From positions 4,155,001 to 4,219,000 of the forward strand of contig NZ_CP029481.1 in the NCBI RefSeq assembly GCF_003151255.1: DNA of 64,000 bases. Direction: 5' to 3'. Shown one piece after another: positions 44,963-52,920 of this stretch; the stretch's first letter is position 1, and every line of letters starts with the position of its first letter. Source of the stretch: Microvirga sp. 17 mud 1-3 (GTDB lineage: Bacteria > Pseudomonadota > Alphaproteobacteria > Rhizobiales > Beijerinckiaceae). Made by a program: the position numbers and the translations under genes. Under the pieces are notes generated by a model. The model made no database searches, was not told the DNA's origin, and saw only the letters and a list, made by a program, of their open reading frames with translations.

Positions 44963-45985
44963 GTGCTGGAGATCTGCGAGGGCCTGGAGCGGCGCGGCTA
45001 TCCGGTGGCCCTGCGGGCGGAGCGCGGGGCCTCCCGCAGCGGCCTCTTCGGCCAGCTCGGGCGCTATGCCCGCATCACCGTCGCGGGCCTGGCGGGCCTA
45101 CCACGGGCCGACATCGTCTATTTCCGCTCCCATTTCGCGGCCTTTCCCATTGCGCTCGCCGCGAGGATCCTAGGCAAGCCGACGATCCAGGAGATCAACG
45201 GGGTCTATGCGGAGGCCTTCGTGACCCATCCGCGCTTCCGGCGCCTGAAGAGGATCCTCTCGGCCCTCCAGCGGCTGCAATACCGCTGGGCGAGCGCGCT
45301 CATCGCCGTCACGCCCCAGCTCGTCACGTGGGGCTCGGCGGAGGCCGGCCATGTCCGCGCCTTCCACGTGGGCAACGGGGCGAACACCAGACTCTTCACG
45401 CCCGAAGGCCCGCAGACCCGCAGGACACGGCCCTATGTCCTGTTCTTCGGCGGCATGACGCGCTGGCATGGGGTCGAGGTGATGCTCCAGGCCGCCCGCT
45501 CCCCGGGCTGGCCTGACGGGACCGACCTGCTGCTCGCCGGCCCGATCGTCGACGAGAGCCTGCGGGCCGCCCTCGAGGGAGCGCAGGCCCCCGTGACGTG
45601 GCTCGACCGGGTCGCGCAGAAGGATCTGCCGGCCCTGATCCGCGGCGCTGTGGCGGCGCTCGTGCCGAGCGTGGATCCCAGCGGCATCACGGCCCACGGC
45701 ATCACGCCCTTAAAACTCTTCGAGATGCTGGCCTGCGGTCGGCCGGTGGTGGTCAGCGACTTCAAGGGCATGGCGGATATCGTCCGGGGCAGCGGCTGCG
45801 GCCTCGTCGTCCCGTCGGGCGATCCGGAGGCGCTCGCCCGCGCCGTCGCGGACCTCTCGGCCGACCCGTCTAAAGCCAAGACCATGGGCGAGGCCGGGGC
45901 CCGGCTGATCGCCGCCGAACATTCCTGGGACGTCAGGGCCGCCGAGACGGCCGCAGTGATCGAGGACGTTCTCGCAAGGGGATAG
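44963..45985 (+). CDS. Glycosyltransferase (GT4-type), start codon unclear
   Basis: A GT-B glycosyltransferase. The donor domain shows VLFFGGMTRWHGVEVMLQAA, WLDRVAQKDLPALIRGAVAA and KLFEMLACGRPVVVSDFKGM. The given start is the first in-frame ATG/GTG/TTG (GTG 44963). The protein fold clearly begins earlier: codons 44906-44962 encode RILYVCCERIVPGSAAATH, the expected first beta strand and loop of the acceptor domain. The frame is open back to a stop at 44807 with no canonical start; CTG 44885 or ATC 44909 are the only candidates. Either a rare start codon is used or a nearby indel has displaced the original start. It is divergent from the other glycosyltransferase and followed by repeat B4. Confidence 0.82.
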   Translation: MLEICEGLERRGYPVALRAERGASRSGLFGQLGRYARITVAGLAGLPRADIVYFRSHFAAFPIALAARILGKPTIQEINGVYAEAFVTHPRFRRLKRILSALQRLQYRWASALIAVTPQLVTWGSAEAGHVRAFHVGNGANTRLFTPEGPQTRRTRPYVLFFGGMTRWHGVEVMLQAARSPGWPDGTDLLLAGPIVDESLRAALEGAQAPVTWLDRVAQKDLPALIRGAVAALVPSVDPSGITAHGITPLKLFEMLACGRPVVVSDFKGMADIVRGSGCGLVVPSGDPEALARAVADLSADPSKAKTMGEAGARLIAAEHSWDVRAAETAAVIEDVLARG

Positions 45986-46004
45986 GGGCTCGCCTATAAG
46001 CACA

Positions 46005-46154
46005 CCGTCATTCCGGGGCGCCGCAGGCGAGCCCGGAACCCATAAACACCAACGTTTTACAATGGGAAGCTGCGAAATCCGCCGCTCTTTATCCTGCACC
46101 GTTAGCGGGTATGGGTTCCGGGCTCGCACCTAAAGGTGCGCCCCGGAATGACAG
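46005..46154 (+). repeat. Family B structured repeat, copy B4 (left flank of GIY-YIG gene)
   Basis: Outer arms CCGTCATTCCGGGGC and GCCCCGGAATGAC. The left tip is CGCC-GCA-GGCG. The right tip is a new hairpin, GCACC-TAAA-GGTGC, in place of the CCGC/GCGG tip of B1-B3. The inner arms are CCCGGAACCCATAA and TATGGGTTCCGGG. It ends 62 bp before the GIY-YIG start, and that spacer is A/T-rich. Confidence 0.85.
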
Positions 46155-46216
46155 AGGAGGAGCTTGTCAGCTTATTGTAATTAAGTACCATTTGCTGCCA
46201 GATCAGTCGAGGCAGC

Positions 46217-46504
46217 ATGGCTTACTACGTCTATCTCTTGGCCAGTCGCCGGCATGGAACGCTTTATCTTGGCGTCACCAACGATCTGTCCCGCCGCGTC
46301 CATGAGCACAAATCCAAAGCGATTCCCGGCTTTTCCGCAAAATACGATGTCCAGCGCCTTGTCTGGTACGAAACTTACGAGCGCATCGATGAGGCGATTG
46401 CGCGAGAGAAGAGCCTCAAGAAATGGCGGCGGGATTGGAAGATCAGATTGATCGAAGACATGAACCCCGACTGGTCGGATCTCTATCTCATCCTCAACCA
46501 GTAA
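46217..46504 (+). CDS. GIY-YIG nuclease family protein, bracketed by B repeats
   Basis: A 95-residue stand-alone GIY-YIG domain of the UPF0213/YhbQ-like class. The opening MAYYVYLLASRRHGTLYLGV holds the GIY and YIG equivalents (YVY and YLG), followed by TNDLSRRVHEHK with the catalytic Arg. YDVQRLVWYE comes next, and AIAREKSLKKWRRDWK contains the catalytic Glu, followed by LIEDMNPDWSDLY. All active-site residues appear present, so it is probably an active DNA nuclease. B4 lies 62 bp upstream, and a partial B left end at 46507 plus full B5 lie directly downstream. Together they sit as one block between the glycosyltransferase and adhXL. Its link to the repeats is inference. Confidence 0.9.
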   Translation: MAYYVYLLASRRHGTLYLGVTNDLSRRVHEHKSKAIPGFSAKYDVQRLVWYETYERIDEAIAREKSLKKWRRDWKIRLIEDMNPDWSDLYLILNQ

Positions 46505-46534
46505 CATCGTCATTCTGGGACAGCGCGTGCCTCC

Positions 46535-46683
46535 CCGTCATTCCGGGGCCGCGGAGCGGAGCCCGGAACCCATAAACGCAACCATCTCAGAATAGAGAGC
46601 CGCGAAAGCCGCTGCGTCTTATTCATAAAGCTCAGCGTTTATGGGTTCCGGGCCCGGCCCCTTGGGCCGTCCCGGAATGACGG
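46535..46683 (+). repeat. Family B structured repeat, copy B5 (right flank of GIY-YIG gene)
   Basis: Outer arms CCGTCATTCCGGGGC and CCCGGAATGACGG. The left tip is CCGC-GGA-GCGG, the type seen on the right side of B1-B3. The right tip is GGCCC-CTT-GGGCC. The inner arms are CCCGGAACCCATAAAC and GTTTATGGGTTCCGGG. A partial copy of the left end (CGTCATTCTGGGAC) lies at 46508-46521. B5 ends 10 bp before the adhXL stop codon. Confidence 0.85.
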
Positions 46684-46692
46684 TGCACGACC

Positions 46693-47715
46693 TCAGAACG
46701 TCACGACCACCTTGCCGAACACCTTGCGGCTTTCCAGCCGCTCCAGCCCCTTCTGGAAATCGTCGAGGGGGAAGATCGAATCGATCACCGGCGTCATGCC
46801 GCCGGCCATCTTCTCCAGGGATTGCGCAATGTTCTCGATGCGGCAGCCAAAGGAGCCGAAGATCCGGTATTGCTGCTGGAAGAGCTGCATGAGGTTCATG
46901 GTGGTCGAGACCCCGCTCGTGGAGCCGCAGGTCACAAGGCGTCCGCCCCGCTTGAGGCAGAGCAGCGAGCCGTTCCAGGTATCGGCGCCCACATGCTCGA
47001 ACACCACGTCCACACCCTTCCGCTTGGTCAGGCGACGCACCTCGCCCTCAAAGCGCTCCGTGCGGTAGTTGACGACGTAGTCGGCGCCCAGGGCCTTCGC
47101 CTTCTCGCCCTTCTCGTCGTCGCCAACGGTCGTATAGACCGTGCAGCCGATGGCCTTGGCCATCTTGATGGCCGCCGTGCCGATGCCCGATCCGCCCGCA
47201 TGGACGAGGATCGATTCGCCGGGTTCCAGCTTCGCGTTATCGAAGAGCATGTGCTGGACCGTGCCGAAGCCGATGGGCGCGCAGGCCGCATCCGTGAAGG
47301 ATACGCCCTGGGGCACCGGGATGACGAGCCGCTCCGGCCGGTTGATCAGCTCACGGGCGAAGCCGTCGATGTGGAAGCCCATGATGCCGGCAACGTTCTC
47401 GCAGAGATTGTCGCGGCCCTCCCGGCAGGCCTTGCAATGGCCGCAGGTCTCGGCGCCGTACATGGTGACCGGATCGCCGGCCTTGAACCGGGTCACGCCC
47501 TCGCCCACCGCCGCGATCTCGCCGGAAGCCTCGACGCCGACCGCCTGCGGCATCTTGCGCTTGGCGAAGGCCATGCCGCGAAAACCCCAGACGTCGAGAT
47601 AGTTCAGGGCGAGCGCCTTCACGCGCACCTGCACCTCGCCCGGGCCGGGCGGCGGCGGAGCGTCCATCTCGGTCAGGCGAAGGTCGCGGTCGCCGAAAAG
47701 CTGAAGGGCACGCAT
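46693..47715 (-). CDS. adhXL: Zinc-binding dehydrogenase of the lipid A VLCFA cluster
   Basis: A medium-chain dehydrogenase/quinone reductase-like protein of 340 residues. The structural-zinc cluster ETCGHCKACREGRDNLCENV has four cysteines. The GroES-like part has VGVEASGEIAAVGEGVTRFK and the cofactor loop is SILVHAGGSGIGTAAIKMAK. The orthologous gene (adh2XL) in rhizobia sits between fabF1XL and lpxXL and takes part in making or modifying the lipid A very-long-chain fatty acid, probably as an enoyl or hydroxyl oxidoreductase. Here 140 bp separate it from the Nudix gene upstream. That gap holds a CCGG-rich palindrome. Confidence 0.85.
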   Translation of the reverse strand: MRALQLFGDRDLRLTEMDAPPPPGPGEVQVRVKALALNYLDVWGFRGMAFAKRKMPQAVGVEASGEIAAVGEGVTRFKAGDPVTMYGAETCGHCKACREGRDNLCENVAGIMGFHIDGFARELINRPERLVIPVPQGVSFTDAACAPIGFGTVQHMLFDNAKLEPGESILVHAGGSGIGTAAIKMAKAIGCTVYTTVGDDEKGEKAKALGADYVVNYRTERFEGEVRRLTKRKGVDVVFEHVGADTWNGSLLCLKRGGRLVTCGSTSGVSTTMNLMQLFQQQYRIFGSFGCRIENIAQSLEKMAGGMTPVIDSIFPLDDFQKGLERLESRKVFGKVVVTF

Positions 47716-47771
47716 GGGTTCGATCCTTGACGTATCTCGCCGTTCCGCCGGAAGAGCCCTGCGAAACGCGG

Positions 47772-47792
47772 TCCCCGGGACGGGCCCGGGGA
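47772..47792. repeat. CCGG-rich palindrome between the Nudix gene and adhXL
   Basis: TCCCCGGGACGGGCCCGGGG folds into a short stem of the family D type, followed by ATGACATGG. No T-run follows on the minus strand, so it is not an obvious intrinsic terminator. Confidence 0.45.
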
Positions 47793-47855
47793 TGACATGG
47801 AATATTCCTGAAGGCGATTAAAGCCCGGTCCTGCCGATGACAAGCTCCGGCCTCT

Positions 47856-48389
47856 TTACCGGGCCGCGAGATGACGCTCCGCAAGCAGGAGGGCGACGCA
47901 GGTCGGCCCGTGGACGATGCGGGCCGCCACGACCTCCGCAACGGCATCCGACAGGGACATCTCGACCGGCTCGATGACTTCGCCCGGATCGGGGTTGGTC
48001 GCCGTCGGCGACAGTCCCTCGGCCAGGAAGAGATGGCTCGGCGAGGACACCCCGGCCGTAAACGGATGGACCAGACCGAGCGGGGTCATGGTCTCGGCCT
48101 TGAAGCCGATCTCTTCGACGAGTTCCCGGTGGGCCGCATCGACCGGCTCCTCGCCCGGCTCGATGGCTCCGCTCACCGCCTCGAGGCTGTATGCGCCCAG
48201 GGCATAGCGGAACTCTCGCGTCAGGATGACGCTTCCGGTGGACGTCACGGCGATGACGCTGACGCCCGGCGGCTTGATCACCACCGAATAGGTCCCCTGG
48301 TGCCCATTGTCCCAACGGACCTCGTCCCGGACGACGCGGGTCCATGGGTCCTCGTAAATCGTCTCCGACGACAGGGTCTTGCAGCGCAT
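47856..48389 (-). CDS. Nudix hydrolase
   Basis: A 177-residue Nudix hydrolase. The Nudix box (G-x5-E-x7-REx2EExGx) is visible as GAIEPGEEPVDAAHRELVEE followed by IGF. The upstream VSVIAVTSTGSVILTREFRY and the AYSLEAVSGAIEPGEE layout resemble ADP-ribose/NDP-sugar pyrophosphatases. It lies 7 bp downstream of the fabG-like gene and belongs to the VLCFA transcript. A Nudix enzyme is not an established VLCFA component; it may act on a nucleotide sugar used in LPS synthesis or simply be carried along. Confidence 0.88.
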   Translation of the reverse strand: MRCKTLSSETIYEDPWTRVVRDEVRWDNGHQGTYSVVIKPPGVSVIAVTSTGSVILTREFRYALGAYSLEAVSGAIEPGEEPVDAAHRELVEEIGFKAETMTPLGLVHPFTAGVSSPSHLFLAEGLSPTATNPDPGEVIEPVEMSLSDAVAEVVAARIVHGPTCVALLLAERHLAAR

Positions 48390-48396
48390 CGAGCGT

Positions 48397-49143
48397 CTAC
48401 CGGTGAATGCCGATCATGGAGGTCAGACCGCCGTCGATGGGCAGGACCGCGCCGGTCATATAGGCGGCGGGCTCGCTTATGAGGAAGGCCGCGAGGCCCG
48501 CGATCTCCTCGGGCTTCGCGAAGCGCCCGGCCGGGATCTGCTTCTCCATGCTTTCCCGGAAGGCCGCGTAGGGCGCCATCATGTCTGTGTCGATGAAGCC
48601 CGGCGCGATCACGTTAACGGTCAGCCCGCGCTTCGCGGTCTCGATGGCGAGGGTGCGGCAATAGGAGATGAGCGCCCCCTTGGAGGCCGCATAGGCGGCA
48701 TTGCCGGGATTGCCCTGGAGGGCCGCGACGGAGCCGATGGCCACGATGCGACCGGCGCGGGCGCGGATCATGCCGCGCATGAGGGACTTGGCGATCCGCG
48801 TGAAGGACCAGAAGTTCACCTGCATGGCGCCTTCGGCCTTGTCCTGCTGCATCATGGCAGCCAGCGCGTCATAGGGCTGGCCGGCATTGTGCACGAAGCC
48901 GAAGAACGCCTCGGATTCGAGGCTCGCGCAGAAATCGTCGAGGGCTTCCTTATGGGACAGGTCGAGGGCATGGGTCTTGACCGTGCGGCCCGGATGGGCG
49001 GCCATCAGATCCTCGGCCAGCGCCACCGCGGCGCCCGTGGAGGAGCGGTAGGTGAAGTCCACGTCGTGGCCGGCCGCGACCAGCGCCCGCACGATGGCGG
49101 CGCCGACGCCCTTGCCGCCGCCCGTCACGAAGATCCGGCCCAT
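48397..49143 (-). CDS. FabG-like 3-oxoacyl-ACP reductase of the VLCFA cluster
   Basis: A 248-residue SDR. The cofactor loop is MGRIFVTGGGKGVGAAIVRA. The Asn motif is FVHNAG, the catalytic Ser is in IVAIGSVAALQGNPG, and Tyr/Lys are in AAYAASKGALISY. PGFIDTDMM is the FabG-type C-terminal segment. In context it should reduce 3-oxoacyl-AcpXL during VLCFA elongation. It starts 2 bp after fabF1 ends, so translation is tightly linked. Confidence 0.88.
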   Translation of the reverse strand: MGRIFVTGGGKGVGAAIVRALVAAGHDVDFTYRSSTGAAVALAEDLMAAHPGRTVKTHALDLSHKEALDDFCASLESEAFFGFVHNAGQPYDALAAMMQQDKAEGAMQVNFWSFTRIAKSLMRGMIRARAGRIVAIGSVAALQGNPGNAAYAASKGALISYCRTLAIETAKRGLTVNVIAPGFIDTDMMAPYAAFRESMEKQIPAGRFAKPEEIAGLAAFLISEPAAYMTGAVLPIDGGLTSMIGIHR

Positions 49144-49145
49144 GC

Positions 49146-50426
49146 TCAAGCCCCTTTCGGCTCCGCCCCGAAGACGAGGCAGGTGTTCTGGCCGCCGAAC
49201 CCGAAGGAATTCGACATGACGAAGCGGACATCCGCGTCCCGCGCCTCGTTCGGGACTACGTCGAGCGGAATCGTGGGGTCCGGGACCTTGTAGTTGATGG
49301 TCGGCGGAATGCGCCCGGTCGCGAGGGTGAGCAGCGACATCACGGCCTCCACGGCGCCGGCGGCCGTGAGCGTGTGGCCGATCATCGACTTGTTCGACGA
49401 GATCGGCAGCTGCGCCATGCGCTCGCCGAACACGGCCGTGCAGCTCATGGCCTCCATCTTGTCGTTCTCGGGCGTCGATGTGCCGTGGGCGTTGATGTAG
49501 CCGATATCGTCGGGCGCAAGGCCCGCATCGGCCAGCGCCTCGCGGATCGCCGTGATGGCCGGCATCCCGTCCGGCGAGGAGCGGGTGCGGTGGAAGCCGT
49601 CGCCCTTCTCGCCGCAGCCGAGCACGTAGCCGAGAATCGTCGCGCCACGGGCCTTCGCGGCCTCGGCATCCTCGAGCACGAGGGCGGCTCCGCCCTCGCC
49701 CATCACGAACCCATCCCGGTTCTTCGAGAAGGGCTTGGAGGCCGCCTCCGGCACCTCGTTCTGGGTCGAGAGCGCGGAGAGCAGCGAGAAGCGAACGAGG
49801 GATTCGGGGTTCACGGAGCCGTCCGTGCCGATGCAGAGCGCCGCCTGGGTCTCGCCGCGCCGGATCGCCTCGACCCCGAGCTGGATCGCCGTGGCGCCGG
49901 ACGAGCAGGCGGTGGAGAGCGAGATCGGCGAGCCCTTTGTGCCGAACCGATCGGCGACCCGGTCGGCGACCGTGCCGAAGATGAACAGGTCGTGCCAAGC
50001 CTTGAATTTGCCTGTGGCGGCCGCCTTCAGGAGATCCTTGTAGGTGATGTCCCCGGTCTGGCCGGAGGCCTCCGCCAGGGCCTCCCGCTGGGGCCATTCC
50101 ATCTCGACCGGCGGCACGGCGATGAACAGGGCGCCCGGAAAGTCGCTCCGGCTCAGGCCCGACTGGCCCACCGCCTCGTCGGCGGCCCGCAGGGCGAGCT
50201 GCTCGGACAGCATGGGTGCGCAGAAGGGCTCGACTGCGATGGAATCGATGGTGCCCGCGATGGTGGTGCGCAGGCCCTCGACGGGGAAGCGCGAGATGCG
50301 GCGGATGCCGGACTGCCCTGCCGTGAGGGCCGCCCAGGTGTCGTCCTTGCCTTGGCCCAGGGACGTGACTACGCCCATGCCCGTGACGGCGACGAGCGGA
50401 CGGCCCTGGTTGTCGCGAAGCGCCAT
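49146..50426 (-). CDS. fabF1XL: Beta-ketoacyl-ACP synthase FabF1XL
   Basis: A 426-residue KAS II-type ketosynthase with a complete Cys-His-His triad: the nucleophile in SLSTACSSGATAIQ, the first His in NAHGTSTPENDKME, and the second in NKSMIGHTLTAAGAVEAV. It extends acyl chains on AcpXL toward C28. It is the catalytically complete partner of the two ketosynthases here and lies 10 bp after fabF2. Phylogenetic placement as FabF1XL follows from the acpXL-fabZ-fabF2-fabF1 order. Confidence 0.9.
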   Translation of the reverse strand: MALRDNQGRPLVAVTGMGVVTSLGQGKDDTWAALTAGQSGIRRISRFPVEGLRTTIAGTIDSIAVEPFCAPMLSEQLALRAADEAVGQSGLSRSDFPGALFIAVPPVEMEWPQREALAEASGQTGDITYKDLLKAAATGKFKAWHDLFIFGTVADRVADRFGTKGSPISLSTACSSGATAIQLGVEAIRRGETQAALCIGTDGSVNPESLVRFSLLSALSTQNEVPEAASKPFSKNRDGFVMGEGGAALVLEDAEAAKARGATILGYVLGCGEKGDGFHRTRSSPDGMPAITAIREALADAGLAPDDIGYINAHGTSTPENDKMEAMSCTAVFGERMAQLPISSNKSMIGHTLTAAGAVEAVMSLLTLATGRIPPTINYKVPDPTIPLDVVPNEARDADVRFVMSNSFGFGGQNTCLVFGAEPKGA

Positions 50427-50436
50427 GCCGGTCTCC

Positions 50437-51561
50437 TCACTCTGCCTTGGTCAGCCGCACGGCACCCTCGCCGCGCCAATGGCCGACGGAGGTGACGAGC
50501 GCCTCGTTGGATTGCCCCCGGGCGATCAGGGCGGCCGCCAGGGCGACGCCCGACGGCACCTGGCCCTCCATCATGTGGCCGGTCACGTTGCCGGTGGCGT
50601 GGAGCGCGGCCTCCGGGAAGGTCTCGCGCAAGGCGGCCTGCTCCTCCTCGGTGACGTCCTTGATGCCCGTGGCGCCCGACACGATGGCGTCGGGCCGGGC
50701 GTTCAGGGCCGCGATCTGTGTCCGCAGGGCCTGCCCGACGCTGCCGGGCGTGCGCCGGCTGCGGTCGGACACGATGCCCGCGACGGTCGCAAGCGACGTC
50801 GCGCCCCGCGCTGCCGCATGTTCGCGGGATTCCATCACCAGGAAGCAGGCGCCGGATCCCAGGATCATGCCGCCGCCCTCGGCGGGACGCTCCCAGACGG
50901 GGCGATAGGCCTGCTTCCAGAGGAAACCGCCCATTTCGTAGATCAGCAGCACGTCGGGCCGCTCGGCATTGTAGGCGCCGCCGACCAGGAAAATGTCGTT
51001 CTGCCCCGAGGCGATGCGCGCATGGGCGACGCGAAGTGCGTCGACGCCGCTCGATTCCTCGCCCATGAAGGTGCGCGACGCCCCCGTGACTCCATGAACG
51101 ATGGAGATGTTGCCCGCCAGCAGGTTGGAGAGCTGGGCCAGGAACAGGGTCGGCCGCAGGTCGCCCATCAGGCGCTCGTTGAGGAACACGCCCGGATTCT
51201 CGGCTGCGCGCAGGCCCGTGAGGATCTGCCCGTCGACCGCGTAATCGCGCTCGCCGCCGCCGGCCGCCACGATCAGGTGCATGCGACTTTTCAGCTCCGC
51301 ATCCTCCTTGGCGCCGGCCGCATCGAGGGCAAGGCCCGCCGCATAGCAGCCCAGCTTCTGCCAAGCCTCCATCTGCCGCTGGTCGGATTTCTTGGCGATC
51401 TGCCGGTCGTAATCCGGCGTTGCCACCGGATGGACCGGATAGGGCGCGAAGCTCTCGGTGTCGATGCGGGGCGCGCCTGCGGAGAGCGCCTCCAGGTGGG
51501 CGTCGATTCCCTCCCCGGCGGCCGAGACGATTCCGATTCCCGTGATGACAACGTCGCGCAT
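50437..51561 (-). CDS. fabF2XL: FabF2XL, ketosynthase-like protein lacking catalytic residues
   Basis: A 374-residue thiolase-fold protein related to KAS II. The nucleophile region reads VHGVTGASRTFMGEESSGVD, so the expected Cys is absent. The first catalytic His region is IVSGATGIKD, also without His. The second, GNVTGHMMEGQVPSG, keeps its His. This resembles the chain-length-factor partners of type II polyketide synthases. It probably forms a heterodimer with FabF1XL and sets chain length; that is inference. Its start overlaps the fabZ stop by one base (TGATG). Confidence 0.86.
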   Translation of the reverse strand: MRDVVITGIGIVSAAGEGIDAHLEALSAGAPRIDTESFAPYPVHPVATPDYDRQIAKKSDQRQMEAWQKLGCYAAGLALDAAGAKEDAELKSRMHLIVAAGGGERDYAVDGQILTGLRAAENPGVFLNERLMGDLRPTLFLAQLSNLLAGNISIVHGVTGASRTFMGEESSGVDALRVAHARIASGQNDIFLVGGAYNAERPDVLLIYEMGGFLWKQAYRPVWERPAEGGGMILGSGACFLVMESREHAAARGATSLATVAGIVSDRSRRTPGSVGQALRTQIAALNARPDAIVSGATGIKDVTEEEQAALRETFPEAALHATGNVTGHMMEGQVPSGVALAAALIARGQSNEALVTSVGHWRGEGAVRLTKAE

Positions 51562-52022
51562 CAGGCCGCCTCCGCCAAGAGCCCGATGCGGCGCGCCTGG
51601 GCCCGCATCAGCTCGTCCATGCCGGCCGGGAAGGGCATGATGCGGAAGCGCAGCTCCGCATCGCAGATGGGCTTGCCCTCGGCCATGATCTTCGCCTTCG
51701 TGACCGCATAGCCCGAGCCCTCGTGCTCGAGCTGCGCCGTGACGGTGAGCACCGTATCGGGTCCGACGAAGGTGCGAAAGCGCGCCTTGTCGACCGCCAT
51801 GAGGAACGGCATGTGGGTGAAGTTCATGAGCCCCAGCACGAGATAGCCGGAGGCCTGGGCCATGGTCTCGGTGAGCAGCACGCCGGGCACCAGGGGATGA
51901 CCCGGGAAATGCCCTTCGAAGACCGGGCTTTCCGTCGGCACCGTGGACGTGGCCTCGATCCGGCGGCCCTCGCGGTCGAGGCGCGTCACCCGATCGATCA
52001 TTTCAAAATATTCGAGACGCAT
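51561..52022 (-). CDS. fabZXL: 3-hydroxyacyl-ACP dehydratase FabZXL
   Basis: A hot-dog-fold dehydratase of 153 residues. The active-site His is in EGHFPGHPLVPG and the catalytic Glu in VLLTETMAQASGYLVL. It starts MRLEYFEMIDRVTRLDREGR at ATG 52022. It dehydrates 3-hydroxyacyl-AcpXL in VLCFA elongation. acpXL lies 182 bp upstream, a larger gap than elsewhere in this operon. The downstream fabF2 start overlaps its stop. Confidence 0.9.
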   Translation of the reverse strand: MRLEYFEMIDRVTRLDREGRRIEATSTVPTESPVFEGHFPGHPLVPGVLLTETMAQASGYLVLGLMNFTHMPFLMAVDKARFRTFVGPDTVLTVTAQLEHEGSGYAVTKAKIMAEGKPICDAELRFRIMPFPAGMDELMRAQARRIGLLAEAA

Positions 52023-52204
52023 CCGGGATCCGAACCATTCTCTTGTCGTCCCGGGCGGGCCGGGCGGGAGGGGCTCAAGGAAAGCCTGGGGCAGAGCCTC
52101 GGAGCGGGGCTCCTGTCCGACCGCCGTGTCGAGCCGGGATTGCGGGCGCCCTTCGCGGTCCGGGCGCTCTGAGGGGAGCACAGGCCCCTGGCGGGGCCTG
52201 CCGC

Positions 52205-52489
52205 TTACGAAGCCGCCTTGGCGGCGATCAGGGCGTCGATATGCGCCACGAGATTCTTCAGGACGAAGTACTCCTCGGCCGGAGCCTTGCCCTCGTTGAC
52301 CTCCTGCGTCCACTGCTCGAGAGGCAGCTTGATACCGAAGGCTTTGTCGATCGCGAAGGCGATGTCGAGGAAGGCCAGCGAATCGATGCCGAGATCGTCG
52401 ATGGCATGGCTTTCCGGCGTGATCTGGTCGCGCGGGATGTCGGCGGTCTCGGAAATGATGCCGGCGACGGTCTCGAAGGTGGACGACAT
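52205..52489 (-). CDS. acpXL: Acyl carrier protein AcpXL
   Basis: A specialised acyl carrier protein of 94 residues, longer than AcpP and typical for AcpXL. The phosphopantetheine serine is in [18 protein letters not shown] (Ser37). The C-terminal part ([20 protein letters not shown]) is characteristic of AcpXL. It carries the 27-hydroxy very-long-chain acyl group used by LpxXL to acylate lipid A. It is the first gene of the VLCFA operon; its promoter should lie in the 672-bp gene-free region upstream. Confidence 0.95.
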   Translation of the reverse strand: MSSTFETVAGIISETADIPRDQITPESHAIDDLGIDSLAFLDIAFAIDKAFGIKLPLEQWTQEVNEGKAPAEEYFVLKNLVAHIDALIAAKAAS

Positions 52490-52920
52490 GACGCCGCTCT
52501 CCTGCAGTGATTGGTCTCGACGATGGACTTCCCCTCGGGCACCCGTGGCCCGGTCCGGCAGCCGTTTTCGTCAAGGAGGGTTGTATCGAAACGCACCCCT
52601 TACACGACAGGGGGCGGGGCGGCAACAGATAGGATAAGCTTCAAACTCCCGGCAGGCCTGATGGAAGCCCGCACGAGCCTGGGATTTCGGGCCTGGCGCA
52701 AGCTCGAACCACGCCATCCTCACGTCCAGGCAGAGCTTTACGAAGGCTCAAGGATTTGGGAGCGATCGTCTACGGACGGCTTTGAGGGCAAAAGCAGCAG
52801 TGCCGGGCCAGCGGCACGATCCGGGAAGATGGGCTTCCTCGGACTGTGGCAACAGCCTTGCCCTCGAATCGGAGGTGAAAGCCGATGTGGTTCCTACCCC
52901 TTGGCTTCGCCCTGGATATG

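Noticed and set aside
46005..46683. The B4-GIY-YIG-B5 block as a composite insertion sequence
   Set aside because: No transposase gene and no visible target-site duplication, so it is described as a candidate nuclease-repeat unit, not an insertion sequence.
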